A stretch of DNA of 64,000 bases, taken from VAXT01 sp035318925 (lineage in GTDB: Bacteria > Actinomycetota > Thermoleophilia > Gaiellales > Gaiellaceae). The notes beneath the pieces were generated by a model. It saw only the letters and a program-made list of their open reading frames with translations. It made no database searches and was not told where the DNA came from. The translations under genes and the position numbers were made by a program. Below, piece after piece: positions 1-8,581 of the stretch (its first letter is position 1; the number at the start of each line of letters is the position of its first letter). Location of the stretch: contig DATHDS010000027.1 of the NCBI GenBank assembly GCA_035318925.1, positions 62,001 to 126,000 of the forward strand, written 5' to 3'.

Positions 1-504
1 ATAGGCGGCGTCGACGGCCTCGTCGGAGCTGTGCTCGGCGCGCACGATCTCGACAAGCGGGAGCAGCGGCGCCGGATTGAAGAAGTGCATGCCGACAACA
101 CGCTCCGGATGCTCGACCGCCTCCGCGATCTTCCCCACGGGAAGCGCCGACGTGTTCGTGGCCAGGACGGCCTCCGGCGCGACAAGCCTCTCGAGCTCGG
201 CGAACGTCTCGCGCTTCGGCTCGAGCTCCTCGACGATCGCCTCGATGACGAGATCGCAGTCGCCGAGATCCGCGAGCTCGGTCGTGAACGTCAGTCGCCC
301 GAGCGCCGCGTCCCGGTCTTCGGCGGTCAGCTTCCCCTTCTCGACCGCACGGCCGAGGTAGTGCTCGATCTTGCCGCGGGCGCGCTCGCACAGCTCCTCG
401 CTCACCTCGCGGCCGACCGTCTCGAAGCCGGACTGCGCCGAGACCTGTGCGATCCCCGCGCCCATCGTCCCGAGACCGACCACTCCGACCTTGCGAATCT
501 GCAC
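1..504 (-). CDS. 3-hydroxyacyl-CoA dehydrogenase, C-terminus cut by window edge
   Basis: NAD-dependent 3-hydroxyacyl-CoA (probably 3-hydroxybutyryl-CoA) dehydrogenase of fatty-acid beta-oxidation or PHB-type metabolism. Only the first 168 residues are in the window, read on the minus strand. The N-terminus has a Rossmann motif VGVVGLGTMGAGIA, then ATNTSALPV and the family signature GMHFFNPAPLLPLVEIV. The GTG start at 504 lies six bases after TAGGGT, a leaderless arrangement seen repeatedly here. The C-terminal helical domain is outside the window. A thiolase 1 kb away fits beta-oxidation. Family assignment is firm; the substrate is inferred. Confidence 0.9.
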   Translation of the reverse strand, partial: MQIRKVGVVGLGTMGAGIAQVSAQSGFETVGREVSEELCERARGKIEHYLGRAVEKGKLTAEDRDAALGRLTFTTELADLGDCDLVIEAIVEELEPKRETFAELERLVAPEAVLATNTSALPVGKIAEAVEHPERVVGMHFFNPAPLLPLVEIVRAEHSSDEAVDAAY

Positions 505-510
505 GGCGGC

Positions 511-516
511 ACCCTA
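511..516 (-). promoter_or_regulatory. Leaderless -10 box for the dehydrogenase
   Basis: TAGGGT on the minus strand, six bases before the GTG at 504. No Shine-Dalgarno is visible, so the transcript probably starts at or next to the start codon. Confidence 0.5.
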
Positions 517-554
517 ACCGGGAAGAAGCTGGCCGCCCCGTGCGTCCTGTTCAC

Positions 555-683
555 ATGACACGGTCTCTCCTCGCTTTCCTCACCTTCGGCCTTTTCGTGC
601 TCGCCGTTCTCGGCGCGTTCGCGCAGGCCGTTGGCGGGAAGCGTCCGGCGCTCTTCGGACGCCGGGAGATCGCCCTTCCCTGA
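555..683 (+). CDS. Small single-pass membrane protein, hypothetical
   Basis: A 42-residue ORF starting at an ATG and divergent from the dehydrogenase. Residues about 5-24 (LLAFLTFGLFVLAVLGAFA) form one hydrophobic helix, followed by a short basic tail ending in EIALP. Third codon positions are mostly G or C, as in the neighbours, which supports coding. No clear Shine-Dalgarno is present. I recognise no family. It could be a small membrane protein or a chance ORF. Confidence 0.4.
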   Translation: MTRSLLAFLTFGLFVLAVLGAFAQAVGGKRPALFGRREIALP

Positions 684-731
684 GAGGACCGGCCGCCGTC
701 GCGTCTGCGGCACACGACGGCGGCCGGGCTC

Positions 732-1364
732 CTAACCCACGAGGCGGCCGAGGACGTACATGAAGCTGGTGAGCCCGTGGCCGGGCTCCTCGATCGGGAT
801 CGTTCTCGCTTCGACGAGCTCGAAGCCGGCGTCGCTCAGCAGCTGCCTGTTCGTCTCCTCGTCGAACGATGCGAAGAACATCGGGGCTCCGAGCCAGTCG
901 TCTTCGACCTCGTCCTCGGCGCCGGCGGTACCCATCGTCGCCAGCAGCCAGCCCCCTGGCCGCAGCCATGATGCGATGGCTGCGAGCAGCGGCGCCTGCT
1001 CGGCCCGCGGCACGTGGCCGAGCATGAACAAGCTGACGACGGCGTCGAAGCTGTCCGGCTCGAGCTCCAGCTGCGTCGCATCCGCACACCGGAAGGTGGC
1101 ACCGGGAACACGCGCTCGAGCTCGCTCGATCTGCCGAGGGGAGATGTCGACGCCCAGGAGCCGGTGGCGCCCGGCGAGGACGAGCGTCATGGGGCCGCCC
1201 CCGCCGCAGCCGAGCTCGAGGACCTGCGAGCCGTCTTCCAACTTCGCGAACAGCCTTTCGAGCCAGCGCATTTGCGGCGACTCGAAGCTTGCGGCCCACT
1301 CGGCGTAGCGCTCGGCGATCGAGTCGTAGCCGCTCGCGACGATCCGCTTGGGATCGTCAGACAT
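732..1364 (-). CDS. Class I SAM-dependent methyltransferase
   Basis: A 210-residue methyltransferase of the Methyltransf_11/25 type. The SAM-binding motif I is VLELGCGGGGPMTLVLA (about residues 48-64), followed by the acidic motif II LLGVDISPRQIE, motif III CADATQLELE and motif IV FDAVVSLFMLGHV. The C-terminal part (EDDWLGAPMFFASFDEET) resembles small-molecule methyltransferases whose substrate is unknown. GAGG lies upstream of the ATG at 1364. It stands alone downstream of the thiolase operon, separated from it by a hairpin-rich repeat. Confidence 0.85.
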   Translation of the reverse strand: MSDDPKRIVASGYDSIAERYAEWAASFESPQMRWLERLFAKLEDGSQVLELGCGGGGPMTLVLAGRHRLLGVDISPRQIERARARVPGATFRCADATQLELEPDSFDAVVSLFMLGHVPRAEQAPLLAAIASWLRPGGWLLATMGTAGAEDEVEDDWLGAPMFFASFDEETNRQLLSDAGFELVEARTIPIEEPGHGLTSFMYVLGRLVG

Positions 1365-1386
1365 CGAGGCGCCTCAAACTCGTTCG

Positions 1387-1446
1387 CTGAGGCGACGCTT
1401 GCGGCGCCGCCTCAGGACGCGCGGGCTTTGCCCGTGCGTCCGTCTG
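1387..1446. repeat. Composite palindromic repeat, copy 1
   Basis: Two adjacent stem-loops. The first is CTGAGGCG (1387-1394) with CGCCTCAG (1408-1415). The second is GGACGCGCGGGC (1415-1426), loop TTT, GCCCGTGCGTCC (1430-1441), with one mismatch. A sequence with the same layout and core words (CTGAGGC, CGCTTGCGG, GGGCTTTGCCCG) occurs at 27105-27163, so this is a dispersed element. It lies just downstream of the thiolase and may terminate that operon. Confidence 0.55.
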
Positions 1447-1474
1447 CGGTCGCGGGCCGACACAGGCATGGACA

Positions 1475-2632
1475 TCACACCCGCTCGATCACCGCGGCGA
1501 TCGCCTGGCCGAAGCCGATGCACATCGTCGCCACGCCGTAGCGGGCCTCCCGCCGCTCGAGCTCGTTGACGAGCGTCGCGGTGATCCGGGCGCCGGTCGC
1601 GCCGAGGGGATGGCCGAGCGAGATCCCGCCGCCGTTCGGGTTCACGTCGTCCATCCGCTCCGTGAGCCCGGCGTCGCGCACGAATTGCAGGACGACCGAC
1701 GCGAAGGCCTCGTTGACCTCGATCACCGAGACGTCGTCCCAGCCGATCCCGGCCCGCTCGAGCGCCCGGTCACAGGCCTGGGGATTGCCGTGCAGCATCC
1801 GGTACGGGTCGACGCCTGCGAGCCCGAAGGAGACGAAGCGCGCCCGCGGCTCGACGCCGAGCTCCGAGGCCTTGCGCTCGCTCGCGACGAGCACCCCGGC
1901 CGCACCGTCGCAGATCTGGCTCGAGCTGCCGGCGGTCACCTTGCCCTCGGGCAGAAACGACGGCTTGAGACCCGCGAGCGCCTCGGCCGACGTCTCGCGG
2001 CGCGGCGTCTCGTCGACCGCGAAGACCGTGCCGACATGCGGATTCTCGACCTCGACCGGGACGATCTCGTTCTCGAACCGCCCTTCGTCGATCGCCGCGA
2101 TCGCCCGCCGGTGAGATTCGAGCGAGTACTCGTCCAGCTCCTCGCGCGAGAGGTTCCACTCGTCGGCGATCACCTCAGCTGAGATCCCCTGCGGAACGAT
2201 CTGCCAGCGCTCCAGCAGCTTGTTCGAGAGGTCGCCGCCGTTCGACCCCATCGGCACGCGCGACATCATCTCCACGCCGGCCGAGACGACCAGGTCGAGC
2301 TGACCCGACCAGATCGCCGCCGCCGCGTTGAAGTTCGTCTGCATCGACGAGCCACACTGGCGATCGACCGTCGTGCCGGCCACCGTCTCCGGCCAGCCGG
2401 CGACCATCGGCACCATGCGCCCGATGTTCCAGCCCTGCTCGCCGATCTGGGTCACGCAGCCCATCTGCACGTCCTCGACCTCACCCGGATCGACGTCGTG
2501 CCGCGCAAGGAGCCCGTTCAGCACCTGAGCCGCGAGCTCGTCGCCGCGAATCGACGACAGCGCCCCGTTCCGCCTGCCGATCGGCGACCGAACGGCGTCG
2601 AGGATCAGCGCATCCGATTCCCAGCTAGGCAT
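1475..2632 (-). CDS. Thiolase (acetyl-CoA acetyltransferase family)
   Basis: A 385-residue thiolase catalysing thiolytic cleavage or condensation of 3-ketoacyl-CoA. The acyl-binding Cys is C93 in DRQCGSS. NEAFA, the His motif GGGISLGHPLGATGAR and the C-terminal Cys motif CIGFGQ are all present; the last replaces the commoner CIGGGQ. Length is normal. Its ATG overlaps the stop of the upstream hydrolase-cyclase gene by 8 bases, so it is the last gene of a three-gene minus-strand operon. Coupling of a thiolase to cyclase sensors is unusual. It could serve beta-oxidation together with the dehydrogenase at 1-504. Confidence 0.93.
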   Translation of the reverse strand: MPSWESDALILDAVRSPIGRRNGALSSIRGDELAAQVLNGLLARHDVDPGEVEDVQMGCVTQIGEQGWNIGRMVPMVAGWPETVAGTTVDRQCGSSMQTNFNAAAAIWSGQLDLVVSAGVEMMSRVPMGSNGGDLSNKLLERWQIVPQGISAEVIADEWNLSREELDEYSLESHRRAIAAIDEGRFENEIVPVEVENPHVGTVFAVDETPRRETSAEALAGLKPSFLPEGKVTAGSSSQICDGAAGVLVASERKASELGVEPRARFVSFGLAGVDPYRMLHGNPQACDRALERAGIGWDDVSVIEVNEAFASVVLQFVRDAGLTERMDDVNPNGGGISLGHPLGATGARITATLVNELERREARYGVATMCIGFGQAIAAVIERV

Positions 2633-3956
2633 CGACCACAGAATAAAGGCGCCAGGCGCCCACGCCCTTGAGCTCGTGCTCCCCGCGATCGTCGAAGGAG
2701 ATCCCGGAACCGGCCACGAGATCGCGGACCGTGCTCGACACGAGAACCTCGCCCGGCCTGGCCTGGCCGGCCACGCGCGCTCCGGTGTTCACCGCGATCC
2801 CGCCGATCTTGTCCTGCATCAGCTCGCACTCGCCCGTATGGAGCCCCGCACGGATCTGGATGTCAAGCGAGTGGACGCTCTCGCGGATCGCACAGGCCGC
2901 GCGGATTGCGCGCGCGGGCCCGTCGAAGCTGGCGAAGAACCCGTCGCCCGCGGTGTCGATTTCTCGGCCGCGAAAACGATCGAGCTCGTGTCGCACGCGC
3001 GAGTGATGCTCGTCCACGAGCTCGTGCCACTGCCGATCTCCAAGATCCGTCGCGCGCCGGGTTGAGTCGAAGATGTCCGTGAAAAGGACGGTCGAGAGCA
3101 CGCGGTCCGGCACGGGATCCGGTCGATTGCCGGTGAGGAACTCCTCGATCTCGGAGAGCATCGAATCCGTGTCGCCTGCCCAGATCAGGTGCTCGTCTCC
3201 TGGGAGCTCGACGAAGCGGGCGCCCGGAATCTGCTCGGCGAGCCACCGGGACTCTTCGACCTTGACGTCGCGGTCGCCGTGTCGCGTCATGACGAGTGTC
3301 GGGACGCGGATCGTCGCCAAGACGGCACGCGTGTCGATCTGCGAGTTCATCCGGATCAGCGCGGCGGCGGCTCCGGGGCTGGCGCTGTTGCGCATGTAGG
3401 CCGCGACCTCCGCCCAGAACCGCTCGTCGCCGACGCGGCTCGGCGCCATGTCGGTGAGATCGAGGAACGGCCACTCGCGCTCGATCGTCTGCGCCAGCCG
3501 CTCGCGCTCCTCGGCCGTCGGCGCCCATGGGTAGTCGTCGGTGCGGATGCGTTTCGCGAACGCGCCGACGAGGATCAAGTGCGTCGTTCGCTCAGGATAA
3601 GTCGCGCCGAAGACGAGCGACATGTTCGCTGCCTCGGAGTGCCCGAGGACGGCCGCCCGCTCGGAGCCCACAGCGTCGAGCACTGCCCGCACGTCGTCCA
3701 TCCGTTGCTCGAGTGTGGGCAGCCGGTCGTTCGGAACACGGTCCGAGAGCCCGGTTCCACGCTTGTCGAACAGGATCAGACGCGAGAACGACGCCAGTCG
3801 AGTGAGGAAGTCCGCCCGGTAGGACGCCCCCCACATCATTTCGACGTTCGAGACCCAGCCAGGCCCATAGACGAGGTCGAATGGGCCCTCGCCGACGACC
3901 TGGTAAGCGATATTGACGTCACCGCTCTTGGCGTACCGCGTCTCAGGCGACGGCAT
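2625..3956 (-). CDS. Alpha/beta-hydrolase fused to class III nucleotide cyclase
   Basis: A 443-residue two-domain protein like mycobacterial Rv1900c. Residues about 1-285 are an alpha/beta-hydrolase with an intact nucleophile elbow GHSEA (S107) and a late His in GDEHLIWAGD. Residues about 290-443 are a class III cyclase domain with metal-binding Asp residues in LFTDIFDST and AGDGFFASF. The usual substrate-specifying Lys of adenylate cyclases (KxxGD) is Asp here (DTAGD), so nucleotide preference is uncertain. It overlaps its paralogue upstream by 14 bases and the thiolase downstream by 8. It is probably a cytosolic sensor coupling ligand binding or hydrolysis to cyclic nucleotide synthesis. 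Confidence 0.88.
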   Translation of the reverse strand: MPSPETRYAKSGDVNIAYQVVGEGPFDLVYGPGWVSNVEMMWGASYRADFLTRLASFSRLILFDKRGTGLSDRVPNDRLPTLEQRMDDVRAVLDAVGSERAAVLGHSEAANMSLVFGATYPERTTHLILVGAFAKRIRTDDYPWAPTAEERERLAQTIEREWPFLDLTDMAPSRVGDERFWAEVAAYMRNSASPGAAAALIRMNSQIDTRAVLATIRVPTLVMTRHGDRDVKVEESRWLAEQIPGARFVELPGDEHLIWAGDTDSMLSEIEEFLTGNRPDPVPDRVLSTVLFTDIFDSTRRATDLGDRQWHELVDEHHSRVRHELDRFRGREIDTAGDGFFASFDGPARAIRAACAIRESVHSLDIQIRAGLHTGECELMQDKIGGIAVNTGARVAGQARPGEVLVSSTVRDLVAGSGISFDDRGEHELKGVGAWRLYSVVDA

Positions 3957-5241
3957 AGAGCCTCCACTCCCCCGGGACGCCCTTCAGCTCGTGAGTCCCG
4001 TGCTCCACGAAGTCGAGACCCGACCCGGCAACCAGGTCACGGACGGTGCTCGAGACGACCACCTGCCCAGGCCCGGCGAGGGCGGCGACCCGCGCGCCGA
4101 CGCTGACTGCGATCCCGGCGACCTTCTCTTCATGGAGCTCACACTCACCCGCGTGGACACCGACTCGTACATCGAGGCCGAGGCTCTGAACCCCCTCGAC
4201 GATGGCCTGGCCGCTCCGAATCGCTCGCGCCGGCCCGTCGAATCTCGCGAAGAACCCGTCGCCCGCGGTGTCCATCTCGACACCCCGGAAGCGGGTGAGC
4301 TCCCGTCGAACGACCTCGTTGTGCCGAGCGACGAGGTCCCGCCAAGCGCGGTCTCCGATCTTCGCTGCACGCTCGGTCGAGCCCACCAGATCGGTGAAGA
4401 GGACCGTGGCGAGAACGGTGTCCGGCACCTGCTGCTGCTGCGATCCAGCCATGAACGCCTCGATCGCCTCGACGGCGAAATCGTTCTCGTGAATCCCGCG
4501 GCCGACACCGGGCACGATGACCAGCTCGGCTCCGGGAATAGCCGCGGCCACCTCGGCCGCGTCCTCGCGCCTGGGCTCCTTCCCGATCACGATCGTCGGA
4601 ACGCGAATCGCCGGGAGAACGTCGGTCACGTCGAGGTCGATCTGCATGCGCCTGAACTCCGCCCACGTCGCCGGGCTCGCCGTCAGCCGGTGGTGCCAGA
4701 CGAACCACTCGAGGTACTCCTCGTCCTCGGCCCACTGTGGGTTGAGCTGGCGCGCCATTTCTTCGAGAGCTTCGCGCCGCCCCCACCGTTCGCGACCTTC
4801 GCGGATCTGTGCCAGCGCCTCGTCACGCTCCCTCTCGTCGCGAACACCGCGTGCCCAGGGGTCGTAGAGGATCAGCCGCTCGACGCGATCCGGATTCGAC
4901 GCTGCGAAGACGGCGCAGGTGGCCGCGGCCTCGGCGAGTCCGACCAGCGCCGGTCGTTCGCTGTCCTCCGCGTCGAGGACGGCGCGGAGATCGTCCATTC
5001 GCGACTCGATGGTGAAGCCCCGCGTGCGGTCGGAAAGGCCGACCCCGCGGAGGTTGACGACGATGAGGCGCCGCCCCTCGGCGAGACGCCGGAGAACCGT
5101 GGCGAACCTTGGCGACTGCCAGAGGGTGTACAGGTTCGACAGGAACGGAAGGAAGACGAGATCCGTCGGCCCGTCGCCGACGACCTGGTACGCGATCGAA
5201 ACGTCGCCGCTTCGGGCGTAGCTGACGTCGGGAACTTTCAT
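3943..5241 (-). CDS. Hydrolase-cyclase paralogue with Ser nucleophile replaced
   Basis: A 432-residue paralogue of the next gene with the same architecture: alpha/beta-hydrolase (about 1-275) then class III cyclase (about 280-432; LFTDLVGST and AGDGFFARF). The nucleophile elbow reads GLAEA (residues 101-105) where the sister has GHSEA, so the catalytic Ser is Ala and hydrolysis is not expected; it may only bind ligand. The ATG at 5241 is chosen over upstream in-frame codons because GGGAGGAT precedes it and the paralogue begins at the equivalent point. It is first in an operon with its paralogue and the thiolase, and divergent from an aldehyde dehydrogenase 17 bases away. Confidence 0.88.
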   Translation of the reverse strand: MKVPDVSYARSGDVSIAYQVVGDGPTDLVFLPFLSNLYTLWQSPRFATVLRRLAEGRRLIVVNLRGVGLSDRTRGFTIESRMDDLRAVLDAEDSERPALVGLAEAAATCAVFAASNPDRVERLILYDPWARGVRDERERDEALAQIREGRERWGRREALEEMARQLNPQWAEDEEYLEWFVWHHRLTASPATWAEFRRMQIDLDVTDVLPAIRVPTIVIGKEPRREDAAEVAAAIPGAELVIVPGVGRGIHENDFAVEAIEAFMAGSQQQQVPDTVLATVLFTDLVGSTERAAKIGDRAWRDLVARHNEVVRRELTRFRGVEMDTAGDGFFARFDGPARAIRSGQAIVEGVQSLGLDVRVGVHAGECELHEEKVAGIAVSVGARVAALAGPGQVVVSSTVRDLVAGSGLDFVEHGTHELKGVPGEWRLYAVA

Positions 5242-5246
5242 GGGCG

Positions 5247-5252
5247 TATCCT
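5247..5252 (+). promoter_or_regulatory. Leaderless -10 box for aldehyde dehydrogenase
   Basis: TATCCT followed by six bases and the GTG at 5259. It lies within the 17-base gap to the divergent cyclase gene and overlaps that gene's ribosome-binding region on the other strand. Confidence 0.5.
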
Positions 5253-5258
5253 CCCATC

Positions 5259-6686
5259 GTGGCCGCAACTGCGACCGAACGGAAGTTGCTGATCGGGGGC
5301 GAGTGGGTCGAGACGGGTGAGTGGCTCGAGGTTCGCTCACCGTTCTCAGGCGAGGTCGTAGGGCGCGTGGCGAAGGCCGGCGCCGACGAGGCACGGGCCG
5401 CGATCGACGCGGCCGAGAAGGCCATGGCCGACCCCCTCCCGGCCCACAAGCGAGCCGAGATCCTCGTCAAGGTCGTCGCCGGCATCGCGCGTCGCCACGA
5501 CGAGATCGCTCGCCAGATCACGGCCGAGGCCGGCAAGCCGTTGAAGGCTGCCCGGGTCGAGACGAGCCGCGCGATGTCGACCTACACGTTCTCCGCCGTC
5601 GAGGCCCGCAAGCTCGCCGGCGAGATGGTGCCGATGGACGCGGCCCAGGCCGGCGAGGGCAAGCTCGCGTTCACGCTGCGGGAGCCGATCGGCATCGTCG
5701 GCGCGATCAGCCCGTTCAACTTCCCGCTCAACCTCGTCGCGCACAAGCTCGGTCCTGCTCTGGCCGCGGGCTGCGCGGTCGTCCTCAAGCCGGCGAGCCA
5801 GACCCCGCTCTCGGCGCTGACACTCGCGGAACTGGCGGACGAGGCGGGCCTTCCGCCCGGCTGGCTGAACGTGCTCGTCGGGCCTGCGAGCGAGATCGGC
5901 GACGTGCTCGTCGAGGACGAGCGGGTGCGGGCGATCACCTTCACGGGCTCCTCCGACGTCGGCTGGAAGCTGCGCGAGCGCGCGGCGCGCAAGAAAGTCC
6001 TGCTCGAGCTGGGAAACGCGACTCCGGTCATCGTCCACGGCGACGCCGAGCTGGACGAGGCGGCTGAGAAGCTCGCGGGCAACGCGTTCTCCTTCGCGGG
6101 CCAGAGCTGCATCTCGGTCCAACGGATCTACATCCAGAAGTGGGTGTATGACGATTTCGTCGCGCGCTTCCTGACGAAGGTCGAGGAGCTCGTCCTCGGC
6201 GACCCGGCGGACGAGGCCACCGACGTCGGACCGGTGATCGACGACGACGCCCGCGAGCGCATCCTGAGCTGGATCGAGGAGGCTCGGGACGCGGGCGCCG
6301 ACATCCTGGCCGGCGGCGGGCCCGAGGGGGACCTCATCCAACCGACCGTGATCGCGAACGCGTCACTCGACATGAAGGTGTGCCGCGAGGAGGTCTTCGG
6401 CCCGGTCTGTGTCCTCAACTCCTACGAGGCGCTCGACGAGGCGATCGCGCTCGCCAACGGCACGCGCTTCGGTCTCCAGGCCGGGATCTTCACGGCCGAC
6501 ATCCGAGCCGCGCTGCGCGCCGCGCAGGAGCTGGAGTTCGGCGGGGTGATCGTCAACGAGGCTCCGACCTTCCGCGCCGACCAGATGCCGTACGGCGGGG
6601 TCAAGGACTCGGGAAACACCCGCGAAGGCCCTCCCTACGCCGTGCGCGAGCTGACCGAGCACCGCGTCGTCGTCATCGACCTCTAG
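5259..6686 (+). CDS. NAD(P)-dependent aldehyde dehydrogenase
   Basis: A 475-residue ALDH superfamily enzyme oxidising an aldehyde to a carboxylate. It has the substrate-entry motif PFNFPLN, cofactor motif FTGSSDVGW, general-base Glu in LELGNATP and catalytic Cys C284 in AGQSCIS. LELGNATP differs from the usual LELGGKSP, as in lactaldehyde or phosphonoacetaldehyde-type relatives, so the substrate is open. The GTG start is supported by a TATCCT box six bases upstream. It is followed 44 bases later by a zinc-ribbon gene on the same strand. Confidence 0.9.
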   Translation: MAATATERKLLIGGEWVETGEWLEVRSPFSGEVVGRVAKAGADEARAAIDAAEKAMADPLPAHKRAEILVKVVAGIARRHDEIARQITAEAGKPLKAARVETSRAMSTYTFSAVEARKLAGEMVPMDAAQAGEGKLAFTLREPIGIVGAISPFNFPLNLVAHKLGPALAAGCAVVLKPASQTPLSALTLAELADEAGLPPGWLNVLVGPASEIGDVLVEDERVRAITFTGSSDVGWKLRERAARKKVLLELGNATPVIVHGDAELDEAAEKLAGNAFSFAGQSCISVQRIYIQKWVYDDFVARFLTKVEELVLGDPADEATDVGPVIDDDARERILSWIEEARDAGADILAGGGPEGDLIQPTVIANASLDMKVCREEVFGPVCVLNSYEALDEAIALANGTRFGLQAGIFTADIRAALRAAQELEFGGVIVNEAPTFRADQMPYGGVKDSGNTREGPPYAVRELTEHRVVVIDL

Positions 6687-6730
6687 CCGCCGTGGAGACG
6701 GCGCTTCGTCGTATAAACTCGCGCGTCCTG

Positions 6731-7303
6731 ATGGCCCGAATCTCCCTGCCCGACCGTTTTCGTAGGCGGCCCTCGGAGGGAGCCGGCGAGAGCGGCCCGC
6801 CGACACCGCCACGGGCGCCGAGGCTCCCCCAGGCCGGAACGCTTCGGCGCGAGCGCCGAGCTCTCGTGCGCACGCGCGAGGACCGCATCAGAGATCTGGG
6901 CGGGCTCATGCTCGAGATGTACCGCCGCGACCAGTTCAAGCAGGATCTCCTCGTCGAGCAATGCCTCGAGGTGATCTCGATCGAGGAAAGGCTGCGCGAG
7001 ATCGACGACTTGCTGGAAGCGTCCGCGAGCGCGCGTCGGCAGGGCGTCGGCATCCGCTGCACGTGCGGCGCCCCGATCGTCGGGGGCGCCCACTTCTGCC
7101 CCAATTGCGGCCGGCCCGTCGGCGCCGAGCCGGTCGTCGCCTGTCCGAACTGCGGGACCGCGATCCCTGCGGATGCGCAGTTCTGCGCCAACTGCGGCAC
7201 GCCGGTCCCGGAAACCGCTCGGAAGGATGCGGCCGCACAGACGGACGACGGCGAGCAGACGATGTTCCAGACGGAGCACTCGGGCGATCCCTGGGAGAGC
7301 TAA
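6731..7303 (+). CDS. Double zinc-ribbon protein
   Basis: A 190-residue soluble protein. The N-terminal half is basic and Pro/Arg-rich, followed by a charged helix (about 40-95). Residues about 103-160 hold two zinc ribbons in tandem: CTCGAPI with FCPNCGRP, then CPNCGTAI with FCANCGTP, giving four CxxC pairs. The tail is acidic. A TAAACT-like box (6714-6719) lies 11 bases before the ATG. The next gene, also with a zinc ribbon, starts 3 bases after this stop, so they probably form an operon. Function is unknown; such ribbons usually mediate protein or nucleic-acid binding. Confidence 0.75.
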   Translation: MARISLPDRFRRRPSEGAGESGPPTPPRAPRLPQAGTLRRERRALVRTREDRIRDLGGLMLEMYRRDQFKQDLLVEQCLEVISIEERLREIDDLLEASASARRQGVGIRCTCGAPIVGGAHFCPNCGRPVGAEPVVACPNCGTAIPADAQFCANCGTPVPETARKDAAAQTDDGEQTMFQTEHSGDPWES

Positions 7304-7306
7304 CTA

Positions 7307-8053
7307 GTGGCTCTTCCGCCCGAGCCGCCCGAAGAGCAACCACCGCCACCCCCATCGAGCGAGGACGCGTGGGGCCAGTGCCCGAGGTGTGGCACTCCCT
7401 ACGCACCGGTCCAGGAGTACTGCCTCGAGTGCGGCCTGCGCCTGCCTGCCGCGCACGGGCTGATCCCGGTGCTGGAGAAGGCCTGGCGCCGACGCGTGCC
7501 CTGGTACCCGGGCGACTGGATCTGGCCGGTGCTCGCGGCGCTCGTCATCGCTGCACTTGGGGCAGCAGCCGCGATCCTTGCGAACGACAACGGCTCGGGG
7601 AGCAAGACCAAGGCCGCCGTCAACGAGCCCGTCCCCGTGGTCTCGGGCACCAACCCGCCTCCAGCCGGGACCGCGACCGGACCCCCCTTCCCAAACCCAA
7701 CCTCGACCCTGCCGACGACGACCGCGCCGACGGCGCCCCAGCCGGCGCCTCCGCCGCCCGCGACCGGCGGCGGGCTCACCGCGTGGCCCCAGGGTCAGAA
7801 CGGCTGGACGATCGTGCTCAAGTCGATCCCCCAGAGCGCCGGGCGGGCGGCAGCGCTCAGCGAGGCACGGAAGGCTTCCGCCGCCGGCCTGAGCGACGTC
7901 GGCGTGCTCGACTCGTCGAAGTTCTCGAGCCTCCACTCGGGCTACTGGGTCGTCTTCACCGGCGTCTTCAACAACCAGACCGACGCCCAGGGAGGGCTCC
8001 GCACCGCCCGCTCGAGTTACCCGCAGGCCTACGTCCGCCAGATCGTGCAATAG
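7307..8053 (+). CDS. Zinc-ribbon membrane protein with SPOR-like C-terminus
   Basis: A 248-residue protein: a Pro-rich start, a zinc ribbon (CPRCGTPY and CLECGLRL, about 24-46), one transmembrane helix (WIWPVLAALVIAALGAAAAI, about 71-90), a Pro/Thr-rich linker, and a C-terminal domain (about 160-248) with the beta-alpha-beta pattern of SPOR domains. SPOR domains bind denuded peptidoglycan, which would place the C-terminus outside the cell. GTG start with GGGAGAG upstream. It is cotranscribed with the preceding zinc-ribbon gene. A role in cell envelope or division is an inference. Confidence 0.75.
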   Translation: MALPPEPPEEQPPPPPSSEDAWGQCPRCGTPYAPVQEYCLECGLRLPAAHGLIPVLEKAWRRRVPWYPGDWIWPVLAALVIAALGAAAAILANDNGSGSKTKAAVNEPVPVVSGTNPPPAGTATGPPFPNPTSTLPTTTAPTAPQPAPPPPATGGGLTAWPQGQNGWTIVLKSIPQSAGRAAALSEARKASAAGLSDVGVLDSSKFSSLHSGYWVVFTGVFNNQTDAQGGLRTARSSYPQAYVRQIVQ

Positions 8054-8110
8054 GCGACTAGAAGCGCAACAAGATCGACCGCGTCAAGGGCGACGGGCCC
8101 GTCGACCGAC

Positions 8111-8560
8111 TTAGGCTGCGACGCGTGAGCGTTCTAGATGCTGATGCGAGGGGCAGTAGTCGCGGTCCGGCAGGGGCGTTCGCTGGCAGGGCTTGCCCTT
8201 GCGCGTCGTCGCGTGGCAGCGCGGGACGCCGCCGTCGAACGCGCCGGCCTCGATCTGCTCTTCGATGAACGCGACCGCTGCGGAGACGCCCTCGTTCACC
8301 GCCCACGCCACCTGGGCCTGCGCGGTGATCGGGAAGTAGCGGCGGATGTCCTGGAAGAGCGAGCGCTCGGGCTTCGCGAAATACTGCGGGTCGCGCGCAA
8401 GCCGTTCCATCGTCTGCTCGCATGCGTCCAGCACCGCTTTTTGGTACTCGGCTCTCTCCTGAACCGGCACGTACGGATCGACCAGGTCCTTGATGGAGCG
8501 ATAAATGGCTCGCGAGTACTGATACATACAGTGCTGGATGTGAAGGGCTCTCTCGTCCAT
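8111..8560 (-). CDS. Conserved hypothetical with C-terminal Cys/His zinc motif
   Basis: A 149-residue soluble, mostly helical protein. Its C-terminus carries CHATTRKGKPCQRTPLP followed by DYCPSH, a C-x8-C-xn-C-x2-H cluster found at the ends of many small bacterial proteins and likely to bind zinc. An upstream in-frame TTG at 8596 would add 12 residues; the ATG at 8560 is preferred. The gene is divergent from the WYL regulator, and the shared intergenic region holds repeated GTTAA half-sites that could be a joint operator. Function unknown. Confidence 0.7.
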   Translation of the reverse strand: MDERALHIQHCMYQYSRAIYRSIKDLVDPYVPVQERAEYQKAVLDACEQTMERLARDPQYFAKPERSLFQDIRRYFPITAQAQVAWAVNEGVSAAVAFIEEQIEAGAFDGGVPRCHATTRKGKPCQRTPLPDRDYCPSHQHLERSRVAA

Positions 8561-8581
8561 TCCAAGTGTGCCTCTCAACGT

